In this document: positions 28,296 through 37,816 of the stretch, in pieces
Layout of the letters: the number at the start of each line of letters is the position of its first letter
How positions within the stretch are numbered: position 1 is the stretch's first letter
Assembly (NCBI RefSeq): GCF_021533215.1
Contig: NZ_JAJNKA010000007.1
Span: 62,001-126,000 of the forward strand
Direction: 5' to 3'
Source of the DNA: Portibacter lacus
Lineage (GTDB): Bacteria; Bacteroidota; Bacteroidia; Chitinophagales; Saprospiraceae
DNA: 64,000 nucleotides
Made by a program: the position numbers and the translations under genes
The notes under the pieces: generated by a model
Seen by the model: the letters and a program-made list of their open reading frames with translations, nothing else
Database searches by the model: none
Told to the model about the DNA's origin: nothing

Positions 28296-29312
28296 ATGCT
28301 AAATAAAGAAACTGCATATTCTATTTTAGATCTTGCCATTATATCGAATGGGAAAACTTTGATTGAAACCTTCGATGACTCATTGGCTCTTGCTCAGTTA
28401 GCAGATACAGAAGGATATGCTCGATATTGGTTAGCAGAGCATCATAATTCGGATGCAATAGGAAGTAGTGCGACGTCTATATTGATTGGGAAGATTGCAG
28501 AAGGAACGGAACGAATAAGAGTTGGGTCTGGTGGAATTATGTTACCGAACCATTCTCCATTAATTATTGCTGAACAATTTGGCACATTGGGGACGCTCTA
28601 CCCGAAAAGGATAGATCTAGGATTAGGTAGAGCGCCAGGAACTGATCAAGCTACTGCCAAAGCAATTCGTTCTGATTTTTACCAAGCAGCGATGTCCTTT
28701 CCAGACGAAGTACAAAAGATACAAAACTATTTTTCCACGGAGAATGCAAGCGAAAAAGTTCGTGCCAATGTAGCAGAAGGTGTTTCTGTTCCAATTTATA
28801 TACTAGGATCAAGTCAAGATAGTGCTCACTTGGCTGCTAAGAAAGGATTGCCTTATGCCTTTGCGAGTCACTTTGCAACGGCACATTTAATCAAGGCGTT
28901 TGAAATTTACCACAGAGAGTTTCAACCTTCGAAGGTATTAGATAAACCATATACACTTGCTGGGGTCAATATTATCGTAGCGGATACGGATGAAGATGCA
29001 GAACGCATTTCAACTTCACTTTATACCATGATCATTAATTTATTGACAGGAAAAAGAGACCGAATGCAGCCACCAGTTGAAATGAACGCGCAGCTAAGAG
29101 GAATAATACAACAATCTGCAGTCCAACAAATGCTGAAGTATACATTCATCGGTAGTAAGGAAACTGTAAAAGTTGGAATCAAATCCTTTATGGAGACGAC
29201 TCAGGTAGATGAACTGATTGCAGTGACTAATATTTATGCTGCAGAAGATCGGATGAAATCGTATAAATTGTTTGCAGAAATTATGAAGGAGTTGAATGCA
29301 GAGGTTGCGTAA
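28296..29312 (+). CDS. LLM-class flavin-dependent oxidoreductase (luciferase-like)
   Basis: A 338-residue bacterial-luciferase-like monooxygenase of the MsnO8-like group. It has the amino-terminal SILDLA, the segment RYWLAEHHN, GGIMLPNHSPLIIAEQFGTL and RIDLGLGRAPGTD, all characteristic of this branch, plus the later YILGSSQDSAHLAAKKGLPYA-type stretch. These TIM-barrel enzymes use reduced flavin supplied by a partner reductase; none is adjacent. The substrate is unknown and light emission is not expected. Cytoplasmic and apparently monocistronic. Confidence 0.9.
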   Translation: MLNKETAYSILDLAIISNGKTLIETFDDSLALAQLADTEGYARYWLAEHHNSDAIGSSATSILIGKIAEGTERIRVGSGGIMLPNHSPLIIAEQFGTLGTLYPKRIDLGLGRAPGTDQATAKAIRSDFYQAAMSFPDEVQKIQNYFSTENASEKVRANVAEGVSVPIYILGSSQDSAHLAAKKGLPYAFASHFATAHLIKAFEIYHREFQPSKVLDKPYTLAGVNIIVADTDEDAERISTSLYTMIINLLTGKRDRMQPPVEMNAQLRGIIQQSAVQQMLKYTFIGSKETVKVGIKSFMETTQVDELIAVTNIYAAEDRMKSYKLFAEIMKELNAEVA

Positions 29313-29582
29313 TGGAATTTATGTGATTTTATAGGTGGATTTCAGGTAGTAGGATTCATTATTTAAATTAATACCCTAGCATCGCATATGTGATATCGAA
29401 CTATGTAATTGAGGAAAAATATATATTTTTTTAACAAGAACATTTGTGTAAAAAAGGGTGATAAAGGATTTGTCATCTAATTGTCGAATAAGGAAAAGAT
29501 GAATTAAAAAGATGTTTTTAAGCGCTTAGCATCAAATAAAATCCTACTAAAAAATGTAGATTCGTGGCTTAAATACATACAC

Positions 29583-30476
29583 ATGATACAAAAACTTTAC
29601 TTCGGATTTATCTTTTCGATCTTATTTTCAGCTACCTGTTTGTCTCAAATAGAAGTCTCAGGTGATTGTTTTGGAGGGTCAACTTATAGTCTAACTTATA
29701 TAGGAATGATTAACGGGAAGCCAGCATATGATGGATCAGGAACGGTTACAGGTATGCCTGGGATTCAGATCTCTGTCTACTATGAACCTGCTGGGCCTGG
29801 TTGGGTTTTGGCTTTTAGTGGTCAGCCTTTTTATTTAGAATCGTCTAATACGGATGCACCGAAGAGTACAACGGTGGGCAACTGGGTTGGTCTAGGAGGT
29901 GAGCCTTGTCCAGTACAAAGCATTACAATCGGAGGCGCTAGTGTTTTGCCAGTAGAGTTAGCCTTTTTCGATGGAGAAAATAGAAATGATAAAAGTCATT
30001 TGACTTGGCAGACTGTTAATGAGCGAAATAACTTAGGATTTGAGGTGGAAAGAAGCAGTGATGCTGTTTCTTGGACTAATCTAGGGTTTATAGAAGGCTC
30101 CGGAAATTCATCAACTCAACTTGATTACCAATTTGTAGATCAAGAACCTATGGCAGGCATCAATTATTACAGACTTCGTCAAATTGATGTAGATGGCAAT
30201 TTCAAATTCAGTGAGATCATCGATATTCGTACAAACATTGACAATAAAACTATTCTTTTATTTCCTAATCCAGCAAGGGATAAACTAAGCATTCATACGG
30301 GTACTTTAGAAGATGCTAAGGTTTCTATCTTTAATCAAATTGGGGTTTTAGTGAAGGAAATAATCGTTAATGAAGAGGACTTAGTTATGGACATTTCATT
30401 GCTGAACAAGGGAAATTATATTCTAAAGGTAGAAAAGGAAGAAACAGTCATTGTGAAGAATTTTATGAAAATCTAA
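29583..30476 (+). CDS. T9SS-exported surface protein of unknown function
   Basis: A 297-residue protein. Signal peptide (about 1-21, ending TCLSQ), then a unique amino-terminal domain of about 95 residues with Cys in SGDCFGGS and GEPCPVQS. Next a common Bacteroidota beta domain (LPVELAFFDGENRND, LTWQTVNERNNLGFEVERS, NYYRLRQIDVDGN) and a T9SS tail beginning LLFPNPARDKLSI. Export to the cell surface or medium is well supported. The activity of the amino-terminal domain is not recognised. It stands alone between the oxidoreductase and the convergent sulfatase. Confidence 0.8.
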   Translation: MIQKLYFGFIFSILFSATCLSQIEVSGDCFGGSTYSLTYIGMINGKPAYDGSGTVTGMPGIQISVYYEPAGPGWVLAFSGQPFYLESSNTDAPKSTTVGNWVGLGGEPCPVQSITIGGASVLPVELAFFDGENRNDKSHLTWQTVNERNNLGFEVERSSDAVSWTNLGFIEGSGNSSTQLDYQFVDQEPMAGINYYRLRQIDVDGNFKFSEIIDIRTNIDNKTILLFPNPARDKLSIHTGTLEDAKVSIFNQIGVLVKEIIVNEEDLVMDISLLNKGNYILKVEKEETVIVKNFMKI

Positions 30477-30595
30477 GATTCTGGAATGTTTTCTTTCTTG
30501 GAGATGCGCTCATAATGATCCAAACGGTTAATGCATAATCAGTGCAAGAGTTTTATGATTCAATTGCGGGTTAGCAAATGACAGTTATCATCCAT

Positions 30596-31996
30596 TTAAT
30601 AGTCTGGATTAAGCAAAGGCATTTCCGCATTTGTTTGAATTAACCATTTCTTTAATTTGCCTAATAGAGCTTGTGCTTTGTCTGTTTCTTGGTTTGCTAG
30701 ATTCGTTTCTTCACCGATGTCATTTTTCAGATTAAATAGACTTAATTCATCCGTTTCAAATTCCCAAATTAGTTTCCAGTCGCCCTCTCGAATTGCCGAA
30801 GCCATGCATTTTTCATTATTCCGATGATGTGGAAAGTGCCAGTAAATCGCTCGATCTTTCATTGATTTCTGCTTCGAAATTATTGACCACATATTTTCCC
30901 CTTCTAAAGTTATGTCTTTGTAATTAGACTTAGGAATACGAAGCGCCTTCATGAAAGTTGGAAATATATCTATACTAGTGAAAGGAACATCACAAGTAGT
31001 GCCACTAGGTACAACGCCTGGAAGACTATAAATCAATGGCACTCGAATGCCTCCCTCATATAAGGAACCCTTTTTATTTCTAAGCGGTGGATTGTTTTGG
31101 AGACCACCATTATCAGAATAGAAAACAATAAGTGTGTTTTCGCTAAGTCCAAGCTCTTCGATTTTATTCATCACTTTACCAACGTTCTGATCCATTTTGT
31201 CCAGCATTGCCAGATATTTATTTCCATCATATTTGTCAATGGTTTCTTTAGGTGCTTGAAGTGGTGTATGTACAGTATAAAAGGAAAGATATAATAAGAA
31301 AGCATCCTCCTGATTCGCCTCCAAAAATTGACATGCTTCCTCCCCTAGCCGATCTGTAAGATATTCCTCGTCAGGTCCATCTGTAATAGTTGCATTCCGA
31401 TATGGCGAGAAGTAATCGGCAGGCTGTCCATAAGCACAACCTCCAATGTTCAAATCGAATCCTTGACCGTCTGGATGAAGTTCCGGATTAACGACACCAT
31501 CGGTTGTGTATGCTGAACCTTCTCCAGCTAAGTGCCACTTTCCGAGGAAAGCTGTTCGATATCCATTGTCTTTCAGAACTTCTGCAAAGGTTACTTCACT
31601 TAACGGCAGATGATCGATAAATTCAGCTTCCATCAACTTCTTACCTTTATTTCTTTGCTTTAGATATTTCTCCATGCCCATGCCTGGTATATGGCACGTC
31701 ATCTTTAGGCTGGCAGGTGACTTACCAGTAAGAATACTCGCACGTGTCGGTGAACAAACAGGGCAAGAGGCATATGCATTCGTGAAGACCATTCCACTTT
31801 TAGCTAGTTTGTCAATGTTCGGGGTAGTCACTCCATGTTTTTGATTCATGTAGCCAACATCAGAATAACCTAAGTCATCTACGAGAATGAAGACAATGTT
31901 CTTGACTTCCTTCCTCTTGATTTGGGAATTTGCAATGAAAGGAAGTAGGCAAATGAAGCATACGCAGAGTAAGTTGTGGAGCAAATTCGATTTCAT
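30596..31996 (-). CDS. Secreted sulfatase (formylglycine-dependent)
   Basis: A 466-residue sulfatase with signal peptide (about 1-24). Metal-binding VDDLGYSDVG is followed by the modification motif C-S-P-T-R with Cys81 to be converted to formylglycine, then GKWHLAG and YSDNGG motifs. Similarity is to the arylsulfatase/N-acetylgalactosamine-6-sulfatase group, which removes sulfate from marine polysaccharides or glycosaminoglycans. It needs a formylglycine-generating or anaerobic maturase enzyme that is not in this window. Length is normal for the family. Convergent with the T9SS protein at 29583. Confidence 0.92.
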   Translation of the reverse strand: MKSNLLHNLLCVCFICLLPFIANSQIKRKEVKNIVFILVDDLGYSDVGYMNQKHGVTTPNIDKLAKSGMVFTNAYASCPVCSPTRASILTGKSPASLKMTCHIPGMGMEKYLKQRNKGKKLMEAEFIDHLPLSEVTFAEVLKDNGYRTAFLGKWHLAGEGSAYTTDGVVNPELHPDGQGFDLNIGGCAYGQPADYFSPYRNATITDGPDEEYLTDRLGEEACQFLEANQEDAFLLYLSFYTVHTPLQAPKETIDKYDGNKYLAMLDKMDQNVGKVMNKIEELGLSENTLIVFYSDNGGLQNNPPLRNKKGSLYEGGIRVPLIYSLPGVVPSGTTCDVPFTSIDIFPTFMKALRIPKSNYKDITLEGENMWSIISKQKSMKDRAIYWHFPHHRNNEKCMASAIREGDWKLIWEFETDELSLFNLKNDIGEETNLANQETDKAQALLGKLKKWLIQTNAEMPLLNPDY

Positions 31997-32062
31997 TTGA
32001 CCAAGTTATACTAAGTTGTTAAATTTTTAGAATGAATGGGTAAGTTTGTTAGAGGAAGGTAT

Positions 32063-34417
32063 TCAACTCGCTATAATTTTTAAAACTAAGTCTTTGGTCA
32101 ATTTTTGCCCAGCTGCCTTGGCTTTGATATCTGCAAATGAGAACTTGAAATCACAGCCTGATTTCCATAGAGAGCAACCATAAGCTGTATTCCCTTTGAT
32201 CAAAGTTCCTTTCTTACACTTAGGACATGCCGGCATATTGTTAGCTTGTCCAGTGGATGCTGCTGAACTTTTCGCTTTTTCTCCTACACCTTTGAAACGT
32301 GGCTTCTTGTTTTCATCAATGATGATCATTCCGTCCACTTTTCCTTCATTGGATTTAAATCCTTTGAGTTTTACGGTAGATCCTTTCTCAACAAGTCGCT
32401 TGATCTGGTTATCACTAATGGTCTTTCCCATTATCTCAAATGGGATTGCGAAGTCGCAACCGAAAGTGTATTGGGTACAGCCATATCGGGTCTTCCCTTT
32501 GACAACTCTTCCTTTAGTGCATTTCGGACACTGCATGGCTGCCTTTGGTGCAGCTTTCTTACTTGGCTTCCTTTTCGCTTTTGACTTTCCAGAAGACTTA
32601 GCATATGAGGAAGGGGCAACCGTCTTGAAGCGTTGCACATTCTTTTCCATTCTCACTTCAGTTACTAAGTCGTCTACCATTTTCTTCATGTCTTGAATAA
32701 ATGGCTTCGGGCTATATGTTCCGAGTTCAATTTCCTTCAGGTGTTTTTCCCATTGACCAGTAAGCTCTGCAGAAATAAGCAACTCATTCTTTATGGTTTC
32801 GATCAACTGAATTCCCATCTCCGTCGGCAAAACTTGTTTTTTCCTACGGTAGGTGTATTTTCTCTTAAACAAAGTTTCAATGATATTCGCACGCGTAGAT
32901 GGTCGACCGATTCCATTCGCCTTCATGAGTTCACGAAGTTCGTCATCATCCACTTGCTTCCCTGCGGTTTCCATCGCTCTAAGTAATGAAGCTTCCGTAT
33001 AATATGATGGCGCCTTGGTCATTTTCTCAAGTAAACTAGGTTCGTGAGGACCTTGCTCTCCTTCTGTAAATGCGGGCAAAACATTGTCATCATCTCCATC
33101 TTTATCATCCGAAGATTCATTATTTGACTTATCTTTCTTCGGAAATAGTACTCTCCAACCTTCATCAAGGATCTCCTTTCCTGAAGCACCAAACTCGACG
33201 TCTTCCACCTTCCCCTTCACGGTTGTTTTGGATACTTTACAATCTGGGTAAAAGACTGCAAAAAACCTTCTTGCAATCATGTCATAAACTTGCTGTTGTT
33301 CCCCAGTCAAATGTTGTTGCTCACCTGTCGGAATGATAGCGTGGTGATCAGTTACCTTTTTATCATCGAAAACTTTCTTAGACTTTCTGATCTTTCCTTT
33401 CAAGATTTCATCCGTATACTGACTGTAATTGGTCAAACCCTTAAGGATGCTCGGAATCTTAGGATAGACATCTTCTGGTAAGTAGGTCGTATCGACTCTG
33501 GGGTAAGAAACCACCTTCATTTCATACAGTTTCTGAACAATCTTCAACGTTCTATCTGCGGAAAATCCATATTTGTTATTGCAATGCACTTGTAGACTAG
33601 TTAAGTCATATAATTTAGGTGCATATTCTTTGCCTTCCTTTTTCTCAACTTGGGTAATAACTAAATCCTTTCCTTTGATCTGTTCTAGTAAGGCTTGGCC
33701 CTCTTCTACTTTTTCAAACCTTCCTGTCGTATTTTTAAAAGTTACATTTCGATAGTCGGTATGTAATTCCCAGTATGGCTGCGGTACAAAATTCTCAATT
33801 TCTTGGTATCTTTTCACTAACATAGCAAGCGTAGGTGTTTGCACTCTGCCAATAGAAAGTACTTGCTTGTGCCCTCCGTATTTCAAGGTGTATAACCGAG
33901 TGGCGTTCATCCCCAACAACCAATCACCGATGGCTCTGGAGCTAGCAGCATAGAATAGATTATCAAATTTGCTAGCAGGCTTTAGATCTTCAAAGCCTTT
34001 TCTAATCGCTTCTGAGGTCAACGAAGAAATCCATAACCGCTGGACTTCACCTTTGTAATTTGCTTCTTTTATTACCCATCGTTGAATCAATTCTCCTTCT
34101 GTCCCGGCATCACCACAATTAATGACAACGGATGCATTTTTGAAGAGGCTTTTAATGACTTTGAATTGTTTTCTTACACCACTATCTCCCATGAGTTTGG
34201 TGTCGAAGTGATCAGGCAGCATCGGTAGTGTATCTAGATCCCATCTTTTCCAGTGAGGGTTGTAATCCTGAGGAGGCAGTAAGGTACAGAAATGCCCAAA
34301 TGTCCAAGTAACTTGGTAGCCATTTCCTTCGTAATAGCCGTCTTTTCTAGTCTTAGCTCCAATAACGGATGCAATCTCCTTCGCTACACTTGGTTTCTCT
34401 GCAATACAGACTTTCAC
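32063..34417 (-). CDS. topB: DNA topoisomerase III
   Basis: A 784-residue type IA topoisomerase. The Toprim start MKVCIAEKPSVAKEIA is followed by the DxDxE-type region INCGDAGTEGELI, the topo III core and the active-site Tyr in VVSYPRVD (about residue 305). GRPSTRANIIETL and later segments are typical of TopB. Two C-terminal zinc-ribbon-like repeats, each with CPKC...C...C spacing (CPKCTKGRVVKG and CPKCKKGTLIKG), follow a Lys/Ser-rich linker. It decatenates DNA during replication and recombination. The start codon is in a good position; monocistronic. Confidence 0.95.
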   Translation of the reverse strand: MKVCIAEKPSVAKEIASVIGAKTRKDGYYEGNGYQVTWTFGHFCTLLPPQDYNPHWKRWDLDTLPMLPDHFDTKLMGDSGVRKQFKVIKSLFKNASVVINCGDAGTEGELIQRWVIKEANYKGEVQRLWISSLTSEAIRKGFEDLKPASKFDNLFYAASSRAIGDWLLGMNATRLYTLKYGGHKQVLSIGRVQTPTLAMLVKRYQEIENFVPQPYWELHTDYRNVTFKNTTGRFEKVEEGQALLEQIKGKDLVITQVEKKEGKEYAPKLYDLTSLQVHCNNKYGFSADRTLKIVQKLYEMKVVSYPRVDTTYLPEDVYPKIPSILKGLTNYSQYTDEILKGKIRKSKKVFDDKKVTDHHAIIPTGEQQHLTGEQQQVYDMIARRFFAVFYPDCKVSKTTVKGKVEDVEFGASGKEILDEGWRVLFPKKDKSNNESSDDKDGDDDNVLPAFTEGEQGPHEPSLLEKMTKAPSYYTEASLLRAMETAGKQVDDDELRELMKANGIGRPSTRANIIETLFKRKYTYRRKKQVLPTEMGIQLIETIKNELLISAELTGQWEKHLKEIELGTYSPKPFIQDMKKMVDDLVTEVRMEKNVQRFKTVAPSSYAKSSGKSKAKRKPSKKAAPKAAMQCPKCTKGRVVKGKTRYGCTQYTFGCDFAIPFEIMGKTISDNQIKRLVEKGSTVKLKGFKSNEGKVDGMIIIDENKKPRFKGVGEKAKSSAASTGQANNMPACPKCKKGTLIKGNTAYGCSLWKSGCDFKFSFADIKAKAAGQKLTKDLVLKIIAS

Positions 34418-34569
34418 TTCTCTCGTATGATTTTAAAAATGCAAAAATACGCAAACGAATGAGAATCTCTACATTGAAATAATTAGAAAAACAAAAGGTG
34501 CATGTTAGTAGTTGATTGTCAATGTTTTTACATGAACTGAGCTGAAGTAATCTATGTGATCTATGAAAG

Positions 34570-35058
34570 TTATCTTTTTTCATGGACCTGACTAATCATG
34601 TGATTTACTATTTTCCAAGTTTCCTTATCTCGGCGATAAACTCTTAAATGGTTGACAATTCGGTCTGCCATTAGACTCCCATCGCCATTTTTCTGTCCTT
34701 TTCTTATGCTTTTAGATCGAACTGTTACATAGTTTTGATCTAAGAACTCAATATCATTTTCAACATACTCGGTTTGACCTAACATAACAAAATCAAATCC
34801 GAAAATGACTTCAAGGAGTTGTTTTAATTCTTCCTTATTAGTAACTCTATCTCCGAATGCGTTAGTCCAATCAATGTCATTAGCATAATCTTGAATGGCT
34901 AGGTTTACATCTTTATTTTCCCAACCCTGAGTCCAATGATCTATTGTTTTCAGTAAACTAGCCCTATCTGTTTCTTGATCTACAACTTTACTTTGAATTG
35001 TGGTTTCACACCCACATAGAACCAAGTATAAAATTAAAACCTGAATTTGCTTTTTCAT
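34570..35058 (-). CDS. SnoaL/NTF2-like lipoprotein
   Basis: A 162-residue lipoprotein with lipobox LCGC (Cys about 17) and a single cone-shaped NTF2/DUF4440-like domain. It shows the usual start (LLKTIDHWTQGWENKDVNLA), a central DRVTNKEELKQLL segment and the final beta strands (VNHLRVYRRDKETWKIVNH). Such domains bind small hydrophobic ligands or act as isomerases or hydrolases; no catalytic residue set is obvious. Function unknown. It lies upstream of topB with a 152-bp gap and is probably independently transcribed. Confidence 0.7.
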   Translation of the reverse strand: MKKQIQVLILYLVLCGCETTIQSKVVDQETDRASLLKTIDHWTQGWENKDVNLAIQDYANDIDWTNAFGDRVTNKEELKQLLEVIFGFDFVMLGQTEYVENDIEFLDQNYVTVRSKSIRKGQKNGDGSLMADRIVNHLRVYRRDKETWKIVNHMISQVHEKR

Positions 35059-35391
35059 TATTTCATTAAATTAATTGATAAAAACAATTTATAATTAATA
35101 ATATGGCAAGGTTATATATTAACATGAAGTCTTAGAAATAATAAGAAATCCTTGCAAGTCATTCATATTTAAATACTTAACATGATTGATCTATCAGTTA
35201 ATCTAGCATGTTTTAATTATGTAGGCTATAATGTTTAAAATATTAATTCGCGATTACATTGTATTTTAATACGACCAGGATTTTATACTTAATTGAGTAT
35301 TTGGATAACAATATCCAGCTTAATAGTTATATCATATAGAACCATTTCTTTCGTATCTTGGGATGATAAAGTATGAATATTTCATAATGCA
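35059..35391. other. Divergent AT-rich intergenic region, lipoprotein / desaturase
   Basis: 333 bp between divergent start codons. It is very AT-rich and must hold promoters for both genes. I see no RNA gene, strong hairpin or clear regulator site beyond a distant gcaagg...ccttgc pair. Confidence 0.5.
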
Positions 35392-36510
35392 ATGACCAAA
35401 GACTATAAAACATATGATCGAATTAAGTATCAGCCTGAAAAGGATGACTTCTTAGTGGTCTTGCAAGGGAAGGTTGAAAATTATTTTAAATCAGGACAAA
35501 AGTCAAAGTTTGCCAATGCTAGTTTTTACGGTAAAGCGCTTTTCTTGTTTACTGCATATGTGGGTTTTTACTTTGTGTTTCTTTTCCATGAGCCATCTAT
35601 TTATACTTTATGTGGATATATTTTAATGGGACCGCTAGCCATCATTATCGGTCTTAATGTAGCCCATGATGCTGCTCATAGTATCATCTCCAGACGGAAG
35701 TGGGTTAATAAGTTGTTTTTGTATACGTTTGATTTCTTAGGTGCAAGTTCAGCGATATGGAAGAAAAGGCATGTTGAATCACATCACCAGTACGCTAATA
35801 TCCTAAATGAGGATGCTGATTTAAAACAGACGCCGCTCGTGCGAATATTTCCCTCAGATGAGATTAGAAAAGTGAATAAATATCAGCATTTTTACATGCC
35901 TTTTATCTTTCTGAACTATACCCTATTTTGGCTTATTTTTAGAGATTTCCAAGATTTAAGAAATAAAGGAAAAGGTTCTTCTATTCGAATAATCTTTAGC
36001 AAGGTGGAGGTCTTTCTTATTTTACTTTTCAAGGTGCTTTATTTTACCTACATCTTAGTCATACCGTTAATATTTGCCGAATTTCAATGGTGGCAGGTGG
36101 TCATTGCATATATCTTAATGAACTGGATGGCTGGTATAACCATAACACTAGCCTTGGTTCCAGCACATGTTGCTTCTACTTCTGAATTCCCACTTCCTGA
36201 TGAAAATGGAGTAATGCCGCATTCATGGTCTCACCACCAATTGTTGACGACGACGGATTATGCAACGAATAAATTCATTATCAATTGGTTAATGGGCGGA
36301 TTTAATCACCATATTGCTCATCATTTATTTCCTAGAATTAATCACGTACATTATAAAGCTATCACAACATTAGTAAAGGAGACTGCTGAAGAATTTGGAT
36401 TAACGTACAACTACGAAGAGAGTTTATATAATGCCTATCTTTCTCATTTTAACTTATTGCGAAATAATGGTTGGGAGCATTGGGATGAGCTTGAAAATGC
36501 TACATTATGA
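35392..36510 (+). CDS. Fatty acid desaturase, front-end/linoleoyl-CoA type
   Basis: A 372-residue integral membrane desaturase. The three histidine boxes for the di-iron site are HDAAHS, HVESHHQYAN and HHIAHHLF. The last has His where true cytochrome-b5 front-end enzymes have Gln. FPRINHVHYKAI downstream is typical of the acyl-CoA/linoleoyl desaturase branch. It introduces a double bond into a membrane acyl chain, probably using an unlinked ferredoxin or cytochrome as electron donor. It overlaps the next gene by 4 bp (ATGA), so it is coupled to a sterol-desaturase-type hydroxylase. Confidence 0.88.
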   Translation: MTKDYKTYDRIKYQPEKDDFLVVLQGKVENYFKSGQKSKFANASFYGKALFLFTAYVGFYFVFLFHEPSIYTLCGYILMGPLAIIIGLNVAHDAAHSIISRRKWVNKLFLYTFDFLGASSAIWKKRHVESHHQYANILNEDADLKQTPLVRIFPSDEIRKVNKYQHFYMPFIFLNYTLFWLIFRDFQDLRNKGKGSSIRIIFSKVEVFLILLFKVLYFTYILVIPLIFAEFQWWQVVIAYILMNWMAGITITLALVPAHVASTSEFPLPDENGVMPHSWSHHQLLTTTDYATNKFIINWLMGGFNHHIAHHLFPRINHVHYKAITTLVKETAEEFGLTYNYEESLYNAYLSHFNLLRNNGWEHWDELENATL

Positions 36511-37232
36511 TTTGGGCGATTATCATACCGTTAATGGCGATTATTTCGATCGTCTTATTTTGGATGGTATTCAAGAATTCGCCGAGTAAATTCGAAAATT
36601 TAGCCATCAATAAACTAGGTTACGAGCAAGCTCTAAAACGAAGTGAAGTTATAAGGACAATTTATTCCTTGCTGATATTTGCTTTTGTTGGTGGACTGAT
36701 CGACTACTTTGAATATCAGGGATGGGCAAAAACATATCAAGGTGTTTTATCTTTTGGTTATGGATATTTAGTATTGAGTATTTTTCTACTGTTTGGAATT
36801 AATGATATTTATTTTTACTTAAGTCACCGATTTTTGCATTGGAAACCCATATTCAAGAAGGTTCATTTCATGCACCATCAGTCACATACTCCGAATCCCT
36901 TTTCTGCATTTTCCTTTCATCCATTAGAAGGATTTATACAGATAGGCTTTCTGCCAATTATAATTCTCATTTTACCATTGAATAATTATGTACTTTTTGG
37001 TTTTATTGTTTTTCTCATGTTGATGAGTGTTTATGGACATTCGGGATATGAGTTAAGACCGAAGAAGGCCAAGGTGTTCGAAATTTTCAATAATTCTATT
37101 CACCACAACCAGCATCATAGGTATGTCCATTATAATTTTGGGCTTTACTTGAATCTCTGGGATCAAATTTTCAAGACCAATCATCCAGAATATGAGGAAG
37201 AGACTACTTTTTATAAGAATCGGATCAGTTAA
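36507..37232 (+). CDS. Sterol desaturase/fatty acid hydroxylase family membrane protein
   Basis: A 241-residue membrane protein with the His clusters of the fatty acid hydroxylase superfamily: HRFLH, HFMHHQSH and HHNQHHRYVH, with about four hydrophobic segments. Relatives hydroxylate or desaturate acyl chains, sterols or carotenoids. Coupling to the upstream desaturase by a 4-bp overlap suggests both modify the same lipid, one adding a double bond and the other a hydroxyl; this is inference. Its end overlaps the tail of the opposite-strand GNAT-like gene by 4 bp. Confidence 0.85.
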   Translation: MIWAIIIPLMAIISIVLFWMVFKNSPSKFENLAINKLGYEQALKRSEVIRTIYSLLIFAFVGGLIDYFEYQGWAKTYQGVLSFGYGYLVLSIFLLFGINDIYFYLSHRFLHWKPIFKKVHFMHHQSHTPNPFSAFSFHPLEGFIQIGFLPIIILILPLNNYVLFGFIVFLMLMSVYGHSGYELRPKKAKVFEIFNNSIHHNQHHRYVHYNFGLYLNLWDQIFKTNHPEYEEETTFYKNRIS

Positions 37233-37816
37233 GAATTAGGATCTCGTATTAAGAAACTTACTTCATTAGCTTCTGATTTTGGTTTCCAAGTATTGTAAAT
37301 TCTAAAACCATAGCGCATATAAACCTTTCGATTCTTTTCTAATCTTGTTTCGGCAATGATAGGAAGTCTAAGCGAATCTGCAAGTCCGTAGGCATAATCT
37401 CTGATTTCTATGATTGTTCTAAGACCGAAAGTATTGTCTTCTACTCCAAGCATCCAAAAATGCAAGTATTCTGTCTTTGGCCGTTTTGTTTGTATGATGT
37501 TTTCTTTCCACAAAATAGGGAGTGCCCTATCCCACCCGATACATCTTGTGCCAAGCCGGATGTAGGATGAAAGCATAGATAGCAGTGGTACTTTCTGCTT
37601 ACTATTGAAAAGTAAAGCAACACCTTTCTGATCTGAAGTGATATAGGCCCCTTCTTTTTTCATTGCCATGGTGATGCAGAAATAGCATAGTTCGTAGAGT
37701 CTTTTATCAAATCTACTATCTTTTTTCATGATTCGGAGCGCTCCAGGATTGCTTCTAAAGGAATGAACTAGAACCTGAATAGCTCTGTCCTTCGTGGTTT
37801 TGTTAATTTGATCCAT
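37229..37816 (-). CDS. GNAT-like acyltransferase (tentative)
   Basis: A 195-residue protein with a layout resembling GNAT acetyltransferases: an amino-terminal helical region, beta strands (EGAYITSDQKGVALLFN), a likely acetyl-CoA-binding helix region (FGLRTIIEIRDYAYGLADSL) and the C-terminal strand-helix pattern IIAETRLEKNRKVYMRYGFR, where YMRYGF matches the GNAT motif B ending. The typical Q/RxxGxG/A loop is not obvious. It begins directly after the stop of the radical SAM gene, so the two are co-transcribed with the upstream lipoprotein. Substrate unknown. Confidence 0.55.
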   Translation of the reverse strand: MDQINKTTKDRAIQVLVHSFRSNPGALRIMKKDSRFDKRLYELCYFCITMAMKKEGAYITSDQKGVALLFNSKQKVPLLSMLSSYIRLGTRCIGWDRALPILWKENIIQTKRPKTEYLHFWMLGVEDNTFGLRTIIEIRDYAYGLADSLRLPIIAETRLEKNRKVYMRYGFRIYNTWKPKSEANEVSFLIRDPNS

